A stretch of 35,580 nucleotides of DNA from Psychrobacter piscatorii (GCF_001444505.1 NZ_LNDJ01000065.1:1-35580), one strand, 5' to 3'. Shown: positions 8,221-17,025, numbered from the stretch's first letter. A program made the numbers and translations. Notes: generated by a model not told the origin, from the sequence alone.

Positions 8221-8308
8221 AATTTGACTTAAAATATTAAGTCAAATTTAGATTATTCGGCTCGCCCAAAGCTTATCGTATTTGTAATTGTTCGTGGTTT
8301 TAACCACG
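8221..8308. repeat. two hairpin-forming palindromes between erpA and gshA
   Basis: AATTTGACTTAA (8221-8232) and TTAAGTCAAATT (8237-8248) form perfect 12-bp arms with a four-base loop. A second hairpin has arms CGTGGTT (8293-8299) and AACCACG (8302-8308). Neither is followed by a T tract. They sit 100-180 bp upstream of gshA. They may be operator or leader structures; a candidate gshA promoter TTGACC (8334-8339) / TATGGA (8356-8361) lies just downstream. The 305-bp gap 8101-8405 holds no gene. Confidence 0.45.
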
Positions 8309-8405
8309 GCTTTGAGCTAAACTGACGGGATTATTGACCGAACATTTAACCCTTTTATGGACAAACGCCCATCGTGCTTTGATCCGCCATAATGAATAAC
8401 AATAG

Positions 8406-9989
8406 ATGACTATTATGAGTAATTTTGCGAGTAGCTTTGTTAATTTTGACATTCCCAATTGGTTTGACAGCCAGCATTTAACGGGTATGCTCCGCGGTAT
8501 CGAAAAAGAAGGGCTGCGCGTAAAACCTGATGGTTTTTTGGCACAGACGCCGCATCCAGCCAAACTCGGATCAAAATTGACCCACCCTTTTATTACTACC
8601 GATTATTCAGAAAGCCTGCTTGAGCTTATCACCGAACCAAAAGCTTCGCCAAAAGAGACACTCAATATGCTGCGTCAATTGCATGTATTGGTGTATCAAG
8701 GTATGCCGGAAGGCGAGCTGATGTGGCCACTATCTATGCCTTGTATGTTGTCTTCTAAAGATGAAGATATTCCATTGGCTGATTATGGTAGCTCTAATAC
8801 AGGTAAGCTAAAAACCCTTTATCGCAGTGGTCTTGGTATCCGCTATGGTCGCCGCATGCAGACAATCGCAGGGTTACATTACAATCTATCTTTTGGTGAC
8901 ACGCTCTTTGAAACGTGGCAAGCGCAAACCCCAACGGCACAAGAGCAGACGCTAACAGAATTCAAAAACGAGAAATACCTAGGGCTTATTCGCAACTTTA
9001 AGCGACTGACCAGCATTGTGTTATATTTACTGGGTGCAAGTCCAAGCGTATGTCCTTGTTTTGTTGCTGGGCGTGAGCATGACTTAGAGCTATTGAACGA
9101 CTCAACCTATTATAAACCGACTGCCACCAGTCTGCGTATGGGTAAGCTTGGCTACACCAATAGCGTGCAAGAGCAGCTGGATATTCGTTATAACTATTTG
9201 CCAGAGTATGTCGCTGGACTACGCCGCGCGATCCAAACACCGCATGAGAGCTTTGCCAAGCTTGGTCTGGAAGATGAAGATGGCAACCCAATTCAGATCA
9301 ATAATCATATTCTTCAGATAGAAAATGAATACTATAGCCCTATCCGTCCTAAGCAAATTGCGATGAGTGGTGAGACACCAACCGAAGCGCTTGAGCGTCG
9401 CGGTATTGCTTATGTTGAGTTTCGTGCGATTGATCTCGATCCTTATAGCGATGTTGGTATTCGTCTCTCTAGTGCTTGCTTTTTAGAAGTGATGGCGCTC
9501 TACTGTCTATTCAGCGATTCACCTGATTTGCTGCCTGAAGAAGAAGAAGCACTCGCTATCAACCTAGAGCGTGTGGTCAACGAAGGTCGCCGTGAAGGTC
9601 TGCACATCATCAATAACGGTCAAGAGCAATCGCTTGAGGGCTGGATGCTGATGCATCTGGAGCGTATGCAGCCACTTGCTGCATTGCTAGATGCTCATTA
9701 TGGTGGCAATGACTACCGTGCAGCAGTGGCATTGATGCAAGGCAAAGCCGGGCATTCTGAGTCGACGATCTCCGCCCAAGTAAACTCTGATAGCAAACGC
9801 TTAGGTAGTCTATGGCAGCTTGGTTTTACATTAGCGCAGCAGCATCGCGAGTCATTATTGCAGCAGACTCTCAGTCCAAACACCCAAGCGAAATACGAAG
9901 TATTGGCAGAAAAATCCATCCTACAGCAGGCTGAGATTGAGAAGTCTGAGACAGAAGACTTTATGGACTTTTTACAGCAGTATCGCTAA
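8406..9989 (+). CDS. gshA: glutamate-cysteine ligase
   Basis: A cytosolic ATP-dependent enzyme joining L-Glu and L-Cys to gamma-Glu-Cys, the first step of glutathione synthesis. The 527-residue length fits the gammaproteobacterial GshA class (E. coli 518). Landmarks in order: GIEKEGLRV, TTDYSESLLELIT, MWPLSMPC, YGSSNTGKLKTLYRSGLGIRYGRRMQTIAGLHYN, LLGASPSVC, LGYTN, ILQIENEYYSPIRPK and YVEFRAIDLDPYSDVGI. The ATG at 8406 is followed by another at 8415; neither has a strong Shine-Dalgarno. No terminator separates it from dsbB 52 bp downstream, so the two may share a transcript, a plausible thiol-redox pairing. Confidence 0.96.
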   Translation: MTIMSNFASSFVNFDIPNWFDSQHLTGMLRGIEKEGLRVKPDGFLAQTPHPAKLGSKLTHPFITTDYSESLLELITEPKASPKETLNMLRQLHVLVYQGMPEGELMWPLSMPCMLSSKDEDIPLADYGSSNTGKLKTLYRSGLGIRYGRRMQTIAGLHYNLSFGDTLFETWQAQTPTAQEQTLTEFKNEKYLGLIRNFKRLTSIVLYLLGASPSVCPCFVAGREHDLELLNDSTYYKPTATSLRMGKLGYTNSVQEQLDIRYNYLPEYVAGLRRAIQTPHESFAKLGLEDEDGNPIQINNHILQIENEYYSPIRPKQIAMSGETPTEALERRGIAYVEFRAIDLDPYSDVGIRLSSACFLEVMALYCLFSDSPDLLPEEEEALAINLERVVNEGRREGLHIINNGQEQSLEGWMLMHLERMQPLAALLDAHYGGNDYRAAVALMQGKAGHSESTISAQVNSDSKRLGSLWQLGFTLAQQHRESLLQQTLSPNTQAKYEVLAEKSILQQAEIEKSETEDFMDFLQQYR

Positions 9990-10041
9990 ACCTGATTGCC
10001 TCCTAACCTCTGTATAGATGAAACCATAAGAGTAACGCACC

Positions 10042-10572
10042 ATGCGACAGCTGACCACTTACCGTAACTTGCAAATATTTTTAGTATTGATGGCCATAAT
10101 AGGCATGAGCTTTGCGCTGTTTTATTTACAGCGCCATCTAGGGCTTTCGCCTTGCCCGCTCTGTATTTTTCAGCGTATTGGTCTAATAGTCATGGGCGGT
10201 TTTGCGCTGATATCAGCATTATTTAATCCAAAATCCAAAGTGGTGAAGTTGCTATTATGGCTTGGTAGTTTGGCAGGTATTGGCTGGTCTACTGCTGTGG
10301 CTATACGCCATGTTTGGCTACAGCACCTACCTGCCGATCAAGTACCGTCATGCGGCCCAGGCTTGGACTATTGGCTAGATACCTTGCCTATGTTACAAGT
10401 GCTCAAAGAAGTATTTGCAGGTTCTGGTGAGTGTGCTTCTATCGATTGGACGTTTGTCGGACTTAGTATCCCTGAGCTGTCGTTGATCCTATTTAGCGTA
10501 CTTCTTATGGCACATGGGGTGCTATTGTGGCGTATCGTGCGACCTATCACCAACCAGTCTATCGCTCGATAG
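10042..10572 (+). CDS. dsbB: disulfide bond formation protein DsbB
   Basis: An inner-membrane quinone reductase that reoxidises DsbA. It has 176 residues with four predicted membrane spans. The first periplasmic loop carries the redox pair CPLC (Cys38, Cys41). The second carries Cys104 and Cys131 (PSCGPG and GECAS), positions almost the same as in E. coli DsbB. QRIG after the CPLC motif is also conserved. It follows gshA at short distance on the same strand and is closed by an intrinsic terminator at 10616. Confidence 0.95.
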   Translation: MRQLTTYRNLQIFLVLMAIIGMSFALFYLQRHLGLSPCPLCIFQRIGLIVMGGFALISALFNPKSKVVKLLLWLGSLAGIGWSTAVAIRHVWLQHLPADQVPSCGPGLDYWLDTLPMLQVLKEVFAGSGECASIDWTFVGLSIPELSLILFSVLLMAHGVLLWRIVRPITNQSIAR

Positions 10573-10615
10573 TTCATTAAAATCATTTTATATTTTACCG
10601 TTATCACTTCTTTCT

Positions 10616-10655
10616 AAACAGACATTCATACTCTGCTATGCAATGTCTGTTTTAT
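10616..10655 (+). terminator. gshA-dsbB terminator
   Basis: Arms AAACAGACATT (10616-10626) and AATGTCTGTTT (10642-10652) with an inner CATA/TATG stem in the loop, followed by T-rich sequence. It lies 43 bp after the dsbB stop. Confidence 0.85.
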
Positions 10656-11019
10656 TATCTGCGACTGTTCAACCTCTTTTATTACCTATGTTAGACAAAC
10701 CGATAGAGCCTACTTTGCTATACCAAGCATATTGAACACAACAAAAAGTCCACAGATATATCTGTAACCCTTTGATACCTTTAGACAGCCTATTTTTTTT
10801 GGTGGGTAGTTTTAGCGAGCAGTTATGAGAGCTCCGTCGCTTTTGAGCGATAAATTGTCTATATTTCAAAGATCAGATACGCTCTCAAATTCCAATATTT
10901 ATATTATCGCAAATTTTATACGACCCCTTGTCTCTCTTTTTTGGCAACAAGATTATCTTGATAACGGTTGCCAGTGGCATAGGTGATTTTTAAAAACGCT
11001 ATTCAAAAACTGTTTTGGT
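10656..11019. other. gene-free region upstream of the nlpE-like gene
   Basis: AT-rich DNA with short pyrimidine runs and a 12-bp palindrome CAGATATATCTG (10753-10764). Open frames on the minus strand have no recognisable content and no good start signals. No gene is called. The promoter for the lipoprotein gene at 11020 should be in the last 150 bp, but I could not assign hexamers with confidence. Confidence 0.4.
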
Positions 11020-11670
11020 ATGACCATGATATATCTTGCACCTATTTGCTCTACCACATCTACTGTCATTAGACGCTGGGGACCGTCCTTATTAGCGGTA
11101 CCACTCTGTGTGCTATTGATAGGCTGTGATAGTGCCTCCTCGAATTCTGATCAAGACATGAGGACTAAAGCTTCATTTGTCGACGCATCAGCAGAGTCTG
11201 CTCCGCAGAGCACATCAGAAGAGATAGAAAGCGACAGTATGTCTGAGTCAAATCCTGATGACAGTTTGAATGAATCTACAGAAGGGCAATCACTTATTGC
11301 TGCTGCTCAATCCAGTAATGAGGGGCATATGCACCCTTCTACTATACACTCAGAATCGAACAGTAGTGCGCTGCAAGCTACGCTAATGGGTGATTATGGT
11401 GGTATGGTGCCTTGTGACGACTGCGATAGTATCGATGTTACTTTGAACCTATTTTCTGATGGCTCTGTACTAAAATCCAGCACCCATCACGATGCTGAAC
11501 AACAGCGCGCACCGTTACTTGAGTCTGGCGTCTATCGTCAAGATAAAGACAAAATTACCATTGTATATGAAGACAAACATATTGAGTCTTATTATATTCA
11601 AGACAATCATCTGATTTTGATAGATGAGCAAAAAAACCTAAATAATGACTATACGTTGTCACGTAAATAG
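11020..11670 (+). CDS. NlpE-like copper/envelope-stress lipoprotein
   Basis: A 216-residue lipoprotein. The long n-region contains Arg18-Arg19, then a hydrophobic core ending in lipobox LLIGC, so Cys36 is the lipid site. Residues about 40-118 form a Ser/Glu/Asp-rich, low-complexity linker. The C-terminal third is an NlpE N-terminal-type domain: GDYGGMVPCDDCDSIDVTLNL, with the CxxC that is a hallmark of the family, then YxxDGSV-like and GVYRQDKDKI motifs. NlpE senses surface contact and copper or lipoprotein stress through Cpx in E. coli; whether that partner exists here cannot be seen. It lacks the second (OB-fold) NlpE domain. A terminator follows at 11722. Confidence 0.8.
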   Translation: MTMIYLAPICSTTSTVIRRWGPSLLAVPLCVLLIGCDSASSNSDQDMRTKASFVDASAESAPQSTSEEIESDSMSESNPDDSLNESTEGQSLIAAAQSSNEGHMHPSTIHSESNSSALQATLMGDYGGMVPCDDCDSIDVTLNLFSDGSVLKSSTHHDAEQQRAPLLESGVYRQDKDKITIVYEDKHIESYYIQDNHLILIDEQKNLNNDYTLSRK

Positions 11671-11721
11671 ACAACAAGTGCTTGGTATGCTGCCAAATAA
11701 GACAGCATTTATCAGCTAGAT

Positions 11722-11746
11722 AACGCCTACTTGTTAGGCGTTTTTT
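11722..11746 (+). terminator. terminator of the nlpE-like gene
   Basis: Arms AACGCCTA and TAGGCGTT with loop CTTGT, followed by a T run, about 50 bp after the stop codon. Confidence 0.9.
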
Positions 11747-11910
11747 GTTGGTCATCGAACAGCGTTTACTTTACAATGATCGCTTGTCTGCCAGACTACT
11801 GCCATGGCAATGACTGATTAAAACGTTAGTCACGATTGATAACAGCTCAGCACCCAAAACTTTATTTTTACTCTCTCTATTTCACTTATTCAAGCTCTTA
11901 CGGAACGTCT

Positions 11911-13398
11911 ATGCATATTCATATTCTTGGTATTTGTGGTACTTTTATGGGCTCGCTGGCATTACTAGCGCGTGAACTTGGGCATACCGTTACTGGCTCA
12001 GATACCAACGTATATCCTCCTATGTCTACCCAACTTGAAAATGCGGGCGTCACTATTGAAGAAGGCTATCTCGTAAAGCATTTGCAACCAGCGCCAGACT
12101 TGGTCGTTGTTGGTAATGCGATGAAGCGTGGCATGGATGTGATTGAGTATATGCTAGATACGGGTCTGCGCTACACGTCAGGTCCGCAGTTTTTGTCAGA
12201 GCAAGTGCTGCAATCGCGCCACGTTATAGCGGTTGCTGGTACTCATGGTAAGACAACAACGACAACCATGCTTGCTTGGATATTGCATTACGCTGGTATC
12301 GATACAGGGTTTTTAATTGGCGGTGTGCCACTGGTCAATACCACTGATGAGCACTTACAGCAGGTATTTGCACACAGCAGCTATCTAGGGGCAGAAAAAA
12401 CTGACGATAATACGACAGTCCCTTCTGGTTATTTTGTCATTGAAGCTGATGAGTACGATTCTGCGTTTTTTGATAAACGTTCAAAATTCGTTCATTATCG
12501 TCCGCGCACCGCTATCTTGAACAACCTAGAATTTGATCACGCCGATATTTTTGCTGATTTGAATGCGATCCAAACGCAGTTTCATCATATGGTACGTATG
12601 ATTCCAAGTACCGGAAAAATTATCATGCCTGCAGCAACTATTAGCTTAGAAGATACGTTAGCAAAAGGCGTTTGGACCCCTATCTGGCGTACTGCTGTCA
12701 TCGATACGACCGCATCTAATACCAGTAAAAACGACCGTACGCTTAAAAACAATAGCGACTGGCAAGCGGAACTCATTCGCGAAGATGGCAGTCAGTTTAA
12801 AGCCAGTTTTGCTGCTGATAAAGAAGTAGCTGTCATCGACTGGGGCATGAGTGGTATTCATAACGTCAATAATGCCTTGGTTGCCGTCGCGGCCGCTTAT
12901 GATGTCGGTGTCAGCATCTCTACCGCTTGCGACGCATTATCGGCTTTTGCTGGTATCAAACGCCGGATGGAGTTGATCGGTGATGTAAACGATGTCTTAG
13001 TCTTTGATGACTTTGCCCATCACCCTACTGCGATTACCACAACATTAGACGGTGCCAAAAAGAAACTGGCTGGCAGACGTATTTGGGCGATTATTGAGCC
13101 GCGCAGTAATACCATGAAAATGGGTATTCACCAAGACAGCTTGGCTGAGTCAGCTGCCCTCGCTGACTATACATTGTGGTATGAGCCAGCAGGACTGGAA
13201 TGGGGTTTGAGAGAAGTCATCGAACAAGCCACGGCTACAAGTGACTCCATCATTAACCAGCAAGTAATGTCTAGTGTCGATACTATTATTGAGCATATCA
13301 GTAGTCATGCTCAAGCAGGTGATGCAATAGTCGTGATGTCCAACGGTGGTTTTGAGGGGATTCATCAGCGTCTATTAACGGCATTGCGTGATAAATAA
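11911..13398 (+). CDS. mpl: UDP-MurNAc:L-Ala-gamma-D-Glu-meso-DAP ligase Mpl
   Basis: A murein-recycling ligase that attaches recovered tripeptide to UDP-MurNAc in the cytoplasm. The 495-residue protein starts MHIHILGICGTFMGSLALLARELGH. The ATP-binding loop is GTHGKTTTT, followed by GGVP, FVIEADEYDSAFFDKRSKF and LNNLEFDHADIF. The C-terminal Mur ligase domain has VFDDFAHHPTAI and EPRSNTMKMG. All match E. coli Mpl, including the DAP-specific features. The start at 11911 is chosen by homology and by the GGA nine bases upstream; in-frame codons back to 11836 would add 25 unrelated residues. The protein is somewhat longer than E. coli Mpl (457) because of inserts in the central domain. The enzyme belongs with DapB (17060) in DAP and wall metabolism. 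Confidence 0.95.
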   Translation: MHIHILGICGTFMGSLALLARELGHTVTGSDTNVYPPMSTQLENAGVTIEEGYLVKHLQPAPDLVVVGNAMKRGMDVIEYMLDTGLRYTSGPQFLSEQVLQSRHVIAVAGTHGKTTTTTMLAWILHYAGIDTGFLIGGVPLVNTTDEHLQQVFAHSSYLGAEKTDDNTTVPSGYFVIEADEYDSAFFDKRSKFVHYRPRTAILNNLEFDHADIFADLNAIQTQFHHMVRMIPSTGKIIMPAATISLEDTLAKGVWTPIWRTAVIDTTASNTSKNDRTLKNNSDWQAELIREDGSQFKASFAADKEVAVIDWGMSGIHNVNNALVAVAAAYDVGVSISTACDALSAFAGIKRRMELIGDVNDVLVFDDFAHHPTAITTTLDGAKKKLAGRRIWAIIEPRSNTMKMGIHQDSLAESAALADYTLWYEPAGLEWGLREVIEQATATSDSIINQQVMSSVDTIIEHISSHAQAGDAIVVMSNGGFEGIHQRLLTALRDK

Positions 13399-13411
13399 AC
13401 GATTGATTTAA

Positions 13412-13432
13412 CCCTAAACCCTAAACCCTAAA
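13412..13432. repeat. three tandem CCCTAAA heptamers
   Basis: Three perfect copies of CCCTAAA begin 14 bp after the mpl stop and run into a short A tract. The unit equals the plant telomere heptamer, but three copies in non-coding bacterial DNA are most simply a replication-slippage repeat. It lies between the stop codon and the terminator hairpin. Confidence 0.85.
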
Positions 13433-13449
13433 AAAAATTAGTATTAAAC

Positions 13450-13488
13450 AAAAGCGTGGCTGTCTCATAGACGGGCTGCGCTTTTTTT
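13450..13488 (+). terminator. mpl terminator
   Basis: AAAAGCG...CGCTTTT outer stem with an inner GTCT/AGAC stem around loop CAT, then a T run. An internal mismatch bulge separates the two stems. The following 250 bp to the next gene hold no recognisable feature beyond the ribosome binding site at its end. Confidence 0.75.
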
Positions 13489-13739
13489 ATTTAATTCCCT
13501 ATCCTTATCAAATTCTTCTGTCGTGGCTAAATGATTGATACGCCATTCTGTTAGCACCACGGCTACCTTTGTAACCTTCCGTTTACCTATTGCACTTACG
13601 TAATAGCAAATCTGACTTTTTCCTCACATAGGCCCTACACAGGTAACATTTTTTGCTTACTCTTGCGTTTGAGGAATCTTTACAATGGAGTTATTAAATT
13701 AGCAACATATTATAAATATTCATAATTTAGGAGAATAAC

Positions 13740-13994
13740 ATGAGTTTTATTTGGATGATTATCGTAGGTTTGGTCGCAGGTTTATTGGCACGTGCTATTA
13801 AGCCAGGTAGTGACCCTATGGGCTGGATCATGACGATCGTATTGGGTATCGTCGGTGCCATGTTAGGTGGCTTCCTAGCGAGCTTAATTGGTATCAACGC
13901 AGATGGCGGTTTTACTGGTCTTATCTTCTCAGTTATCGGTGCGATCATCTTACTATTCTTGTATGAAATGATTGTAAACAAACGCCGTGCATAA
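13740..13994 (+). CDS. GlsB/YeaQ/YmgE-family stress-response membrane protein
   Basis: An 84-residue, very hydrophobic inner-membrane protein with three predicted spans. Family features are the start MSFIWMIIVGLVAGLLARAI, then PGSDPMGWIMTIVLGIVGAMLGG, and a C-terminal span ending in a short basic tail (NKRRA). The Gly-zipper-like GxxxG spacing is typical of the Transgly_assoc family (the name is historical). Members are induced by general or osmotic stress; the molecular role is not settled. An AGGAG ribosome binding site is perfectly placed. It is monocistronic with its own terminator. Confidence 0.9.
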   Translation: MSFIWMIIVGLVAGLLARAIKPGSDPMGWIMTIVLGIVGAMLGGFLASLIGINADGGFTGLIFSVIGAIILLFLYEMIVNKRRA

Positions 13995-14018
13995 TTACCG
14001 ACTAGATAGAATATCTAC

Positions 14019-14049
14019 AAAAAAGCCTTGCGTTAAGTGAGGCTTTTTT
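14019..14049 (+). terminator. terminator of the YeaQ/YmgE-family gene
   Basis: A6-GCCT / AGGC-T6 arms with an 11-base loop. The T6 tract follows on the plus strand and A6 makes it partly bidirectional. Confidence 0.9.
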
Positions 14050-14191
14050 GTGTCCAGATACCTATCAAAATCTTTAATTTGTGAATGCATGAGACGTGAT
14101 ATAGACGGGAAAGTATTGATAAGCATTACTTTTGTCCCCATTTATCTTATAATATCAACCCTATTTTGTCCCTATCATTGAGGTGAGCGTT

Positions 14192-14746
14192 ATGGCACTA
14201 CTCCCTATCTTAAGTTACCCAGATCCCCGCTTGCGCACGATTGCCAAGCCAGTCAAGGAAGTGACTGCTGAAATCAAAACCTTAATCTCAGATATGATTG
14301 AGACAATGTATGATGCTCAGGGCATTGGCCTTGCTGCAAGCCAAGTCGATCGTCATATTCAGCTAATCGTGATGGATTTGTCCGAAGACAAAAATGCGCC
14401 AAGAGTGTTTATTAATCCAAAGGTCACGCCATTGGTAGAAGAAAAACAACCGTACGAAGAAGGCTGTCTTTCGGTCCCAGATGTCTACGACAAAGTCGAG
14501 CGCCCTAATAAAGTACGTATCGAAGCATTAGACGAGAACGGCGACGTCATTGACGAAGTGGTAGAAGGTTTGCTTGCCGTCTGTATCCAACACGAAATGG
14601 ATCATCTCAACGGCGTGATATTCGTCGATTATCTGTCTCGTTTGAAACAGACACGTGCCCGTGATAAAGTTCGTAAAGTCCTCAAGATACGCGAAAAGCA
14701 AGGCGCCCAGTCCGCTGAGCAGCAGTCACAACCCATCAGTTCTTAA
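14192..14746 (+). CDS. def: peptide deformylase
   Basis: A metalloenzyme removing the formyl group from nascent N-terminal Met. All three family motifs are present: [19 protein letters not shown] (the Cys ligand) and HEMDHLNG (two His ligands and catalytic Glu). The 184-residue protein has a Gln/Ser-rich tail after the catalytic domain. The start at 14192 has GAGGTG at six bases; an in-frame GTG at 14183 overlaps that site and is unlikely. The usual partner fmt is not in the neighbourhood, so this copy stands apart from the common def-fmt arrangement. Confidence 0.95.
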   Translation: MALLPILSYPDPRLRTIAKPVKEVTAEIKTLISDMIETMYDAQGIGLAASQVDRHIQLIVMDLSEDKNAPRVFINPKVTPLVEEKQPYEEGCLSVPDVYDKVERPNKVRIEALDENGDVIDEVVEGLLAVCIQHEMDHLNGVIFVDYLSRLKQTRARDKVRKVLKIREKQGAQSAEQQSQPISS

Positions 14747-14775
14747 TCTTTTATTCTGAATACAATGATGCTTAC

Positions 14776-14802
14776 CGTGGATATTATGATCTAATATCCA
14801 CG
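14776..14802. repeat. 11-bp inverted repeat after def
   Basis: CGTGGATATTA / TAATATCCACG with loop TGATC. No T tract follows. It could be a weak terminator for def, an mRNA 3'-stabilising hairpin, or an operator for the decarboxylase gene that starts 52 bp downstream. Confidence 0.55.
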
Positions 14803-14854
14803 ATTTGACGTTCACTTTTCTAGCAGATACTACTCTCATCAAAGGTTTACTACT

Positions 14855-16036
14855 ATGACCATGATCAAAATTGACCAATATTTTGACCCTGCCAGCTGGC
14901 AGAAATTTACCAAAGCTGCTGAGGGTCGTGAGACCCCGTTTTTAGTGGTCGACCTAAGTCGTATCGAGACCAAATATCATGAGATGGTCAGCCTGTTCCC
15001 GAATGCCAAACTGCATTATGCGATGAAGGCAAGTCCTGCGGTTGAAGTTATCAATCTGCTGGCAAAGCTTGGTTCTAACTTTGACTGTGCCTCTATCTAT
15101 GAGCTGGATCGTGTGCTTGATTGCGGCGTTGAACCATCGCGCATCTCTTATGGCAACACCATCAAAAAAGCCGACCATGTTAAGTATGCTTTTGAAAAAG
15201 GTATCGATCTGTACGCGACTGATTCAGAAGCAGACCTAAAAAATATTGCCAAACATGCACCTGGTTCTAAAGTATTTGTACGTATCTTAGTACAGGGATC
15301 AGAGACAGCAGAATGGCCATTGTCACGTAAGTTTGGCTGTCACCCTAATATGGCTATTGATTTGCTCATTCAAGCGCGCGAGCTTGGCTTGGTACCTTAT
15401 GGTATCTCGTTCCATGTGGGTAGCCAGCAAAAAGACGTTGCTGCATGGGATGATGCATTAGCCAAAGTTAAATATATGTTTGACTGGATGAAGAACGAAG
15501 AAGGCATCAAGCTACAAATGATCAATCTAGGTGGCGGCTTCCCAACCAACTACATCAGCGAAGTCAATCCTATTAAGGTCTATGCAGAAGAGATTACCAG
15601 CTATTTGACTGATGATTATAATGATGATGAGATGCCTGAGATTATTTTAGAACCAGGTCGTTCACTCGTTGGTGGTTCAGGTGTTTTGGTTAGTGATGTG
15701 GTACTGATCTCTCGTAAGTCAGATACAGATTTGGCGCGCTGGGTATATACGGATGTTGGTTTATTCCAAGGCTTAATCGAGACGCTCGGCGAAGCCATCA
15801 AATATCCTGTTTATACTCCCAAGATGGAAACATCTACCAGTGAAGGGACGGTCGTACTGGCAGGACCAACCTGTGACTCAACCGATATCATGTACGAAGA
15901 AGCAGGTTATCAGCTGCCAGAAGAGCTTGAGATTGGTGACAAAATCTATTGGCTAACCACAGGTGCTTATACCAACTCGTATTCATCAGTTGAGTTCAAT
16001 GGATTTCCGCCGCTTGAAGTGGTTTATATTGACTAG
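14855..16036 (+). CDS. speC: ornithine decarboxylase, fold-type III PLP enzyme (Pseudomonas SpeC type)
   Basis: This enzyme converts ornithine (possibly lysine) to putrescine (cadaverine), feeding polyamine synthesis. The 393-residue protein belongs to the alanine-racemase-fold decarboxylases, not to the large E. coli SpeC type. Visible residues: PLP lysine K58 in HYAMKAS, FDCASIYELD, ISYGNTIKK, HVGSQQ, the glycine loop NLGGGFP, phosphate-binding EPGRS, and CDSTDIMYE with the catalytic Cys that completes the second active site of the dimer. The whole chain resembles P. aeruginosa SpeC as I recall it. Substrate preference between Orn and Lys cannot be settled from sequence by eye. It is single, with a terminator after it. 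Confidence 0.9.
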   Translation: MTMIKIDQYFDPASWQKFTKAAEGRETPFLVVDLSRIETKYHEMVSLFPNAKLHYAMKASPAVEVINLLAKLGSNFDCASIYELDRVLDCGVEPSRISYGNTIKKADHVKYAFEKGIDLYATDSEADLKNIAKHAPGSKVFVRILVQGSETAEWPLSRKFGCHPNMAIDLLIQARELGLVPYGISFHVGSQQKDVAAWDDALAKVKYMFDWMKNEEGIKLQMINLGGGFPTNYISEVNPIKVYAEEITSYLTDDYNDDEMPEIILEPGRSLVGGSGVLVSDVVLISRKSDTDLARWVYTDVGLFQGLIETLGEAIKYPVYTPKMETSTSEGTVVLAGPTCDSTDIMYEEAGYQLPEELEIGDKIYWLTTGAYTNSYSSVEFNGFPPLEVVYID

Positions 16037-16060
16037 GGTTTGAACCTATCATCTATAGAG

Positions 16061-16094
16061 AAGCGCGGTGCTATTAATAACACCGCGCTTTTTT
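16061..16094 (+). terminator. speC terminator
   Basis: AAGCGCGGTG / CACCGCGCTT 10-bp arms with a ten-base loop, then T run. It is very stable and oriented for the rightward gene; the opposite strand lacks a good T tract. Confidence 0.93.
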
Positions 16095-16119
16095 GTGTTT
16101 GGCTATTTTGCGTAATGAG

Positions 16120-17025
16120 CTATTGAACCAACAACTCAATCGGTACCGTGTTAGTGCTCTTGACCGTTCGACTGCCGCTATTGACTGAGCGTTGTGAAAT
16201 CTCACCGATCGTCACCCATTGTCCGCGCGGCACAATGATTGTATTGTTCAGACTTTGACTTTGAATGCTATTACTGCTCGTGCCGTACCTATTGTAAGAT
16301 GAGTTGGATCGCGCCAGTCGCTCTTCAACTTGTGACAACCTCACTTCGACTTGACCATTCGGTAGTAGACGCGGTGTGATAGCAATGCCTTGCGTCGTTG
16401 GCAGTAGTACTTGCTGCTGAATAATAATCTGCGCGTTTGGCTGACGGTCAGCTGGATAATGATAATTCGGTTGAATAGTGGCACGATAGTTCTGCGTCAA
16501 TGAATAGAGCGTGCCGGTACTGATACTGGCCGCGCTGCCAGACAGCGTTCGTACTTGATACAAGCTACTACCTTGTTGCTGACGGTTATATTGATTGATT
16601 ACGCCTGCACCTTGGATACCGCGATTGGTAATAATAACCTGACCCTGCCGAGTATTATCCTGAACGCTGCTGCTATTGCCAACACGCACAGCGACTGTGA
16701 GCGCTTGTGGCTGACGGTCAATCTGCGTGAGTAGCTGCTGTATCATTTGATAATTGCGGGGTGTTGTTATTAGTACTAGCTTACCTTGGTAGATGCTGAC
16801 GGTGCCGCCATCAGCGCTATTATTGAGTTGTTGCCTTACCACTGGCAGTAGCGACACGCCGCCATAAGTGTCAATCACATAGGTTTGGACGTTACTGGCT
16901 TGTACGGTGATTGGTAGGACAGCCAGACTTAGGGCAAACGCGGGCAAGCTTATATTTTTGGTAATATTCACCTTAAGAATGGTACTAGCCAATTCGTGCT
17001 TTATACGTATACCACTCACCTGCAT
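16120..17025 (-). CDS. short secretin-like exported protein, downstream of dapB
   Basis: A protein of up to 301 residues with an export signal whose hydrophobic core is LPAFALSLAVLPITVQA. An N-domain of secretin type follows: YVIDTYGGVSLLPVVRQQL, GKLVLITTPRNYQMIQQLLTQID, RQPQALTVAVRV. A segment resembling the secretin beta-domain comes next: QGIAITPRLLPNGQVEVRLSQVEERL, then SLNNTIIVPRGQWVTIGEIS. It is far shorter than pore-forming secretins (over 400 residues) and lacks extra N-domains, so it may be a defective, accessory or novel envelope component. Start choice is unsure: ATG 17025, GTG 17019 with a better SD (GAGGAG), or GTG at codon 19 giving a classical signal peptide. It lies 34 bp after dapB and probably shares its mRNA. 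Confidence 0.6.
   Translation of the reverse strand: MQVSGIRIKHELASTILKVNITKNISLPAFALSLAVLPITVQASNVQTYVIDTYGGVSLLPVVRQQLNNSADGGTVSIYQGKLVLITTPRNYQMIQQLLTQIDRQPQALTVAVRVGNSSSVQDNTRQGQVIITNRGIQGAGVINQYNRQQQGSSLYQVRTLSGSAASISTGTLYSLTQNYRATIQPNYHYPADRQPNAQIIIQQQVLLPTTQGIAITPRLLPNGQVEVRLSQVEERLARSNSSYNRYGTSSNSIQSQSLNNTIIVPRGQWVTIGEISQRSVNSGSRTVKSTNTVPIELLVQ

Noticed and set aside
10669..10869. 66-codon leftward open frame between dsbB and the nlpE-like gene
   Set aside because: No SD, no family pattern, and it overlaps the likely promoter region of the lipoprotein gene.
13412..13432. Telomere or linear-replicon end suggested by the CCCTAAA repeats
   Set aside because: Only three copies, located between ordinary genes, with no terminal hairpin or telomere resolution genes.
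16036..16060. TTTGAACCTA reminiscent of a tRNA T-arm
   Set aside because: No acceptor or anticodon stems around it; it is part of the speC 3' region.
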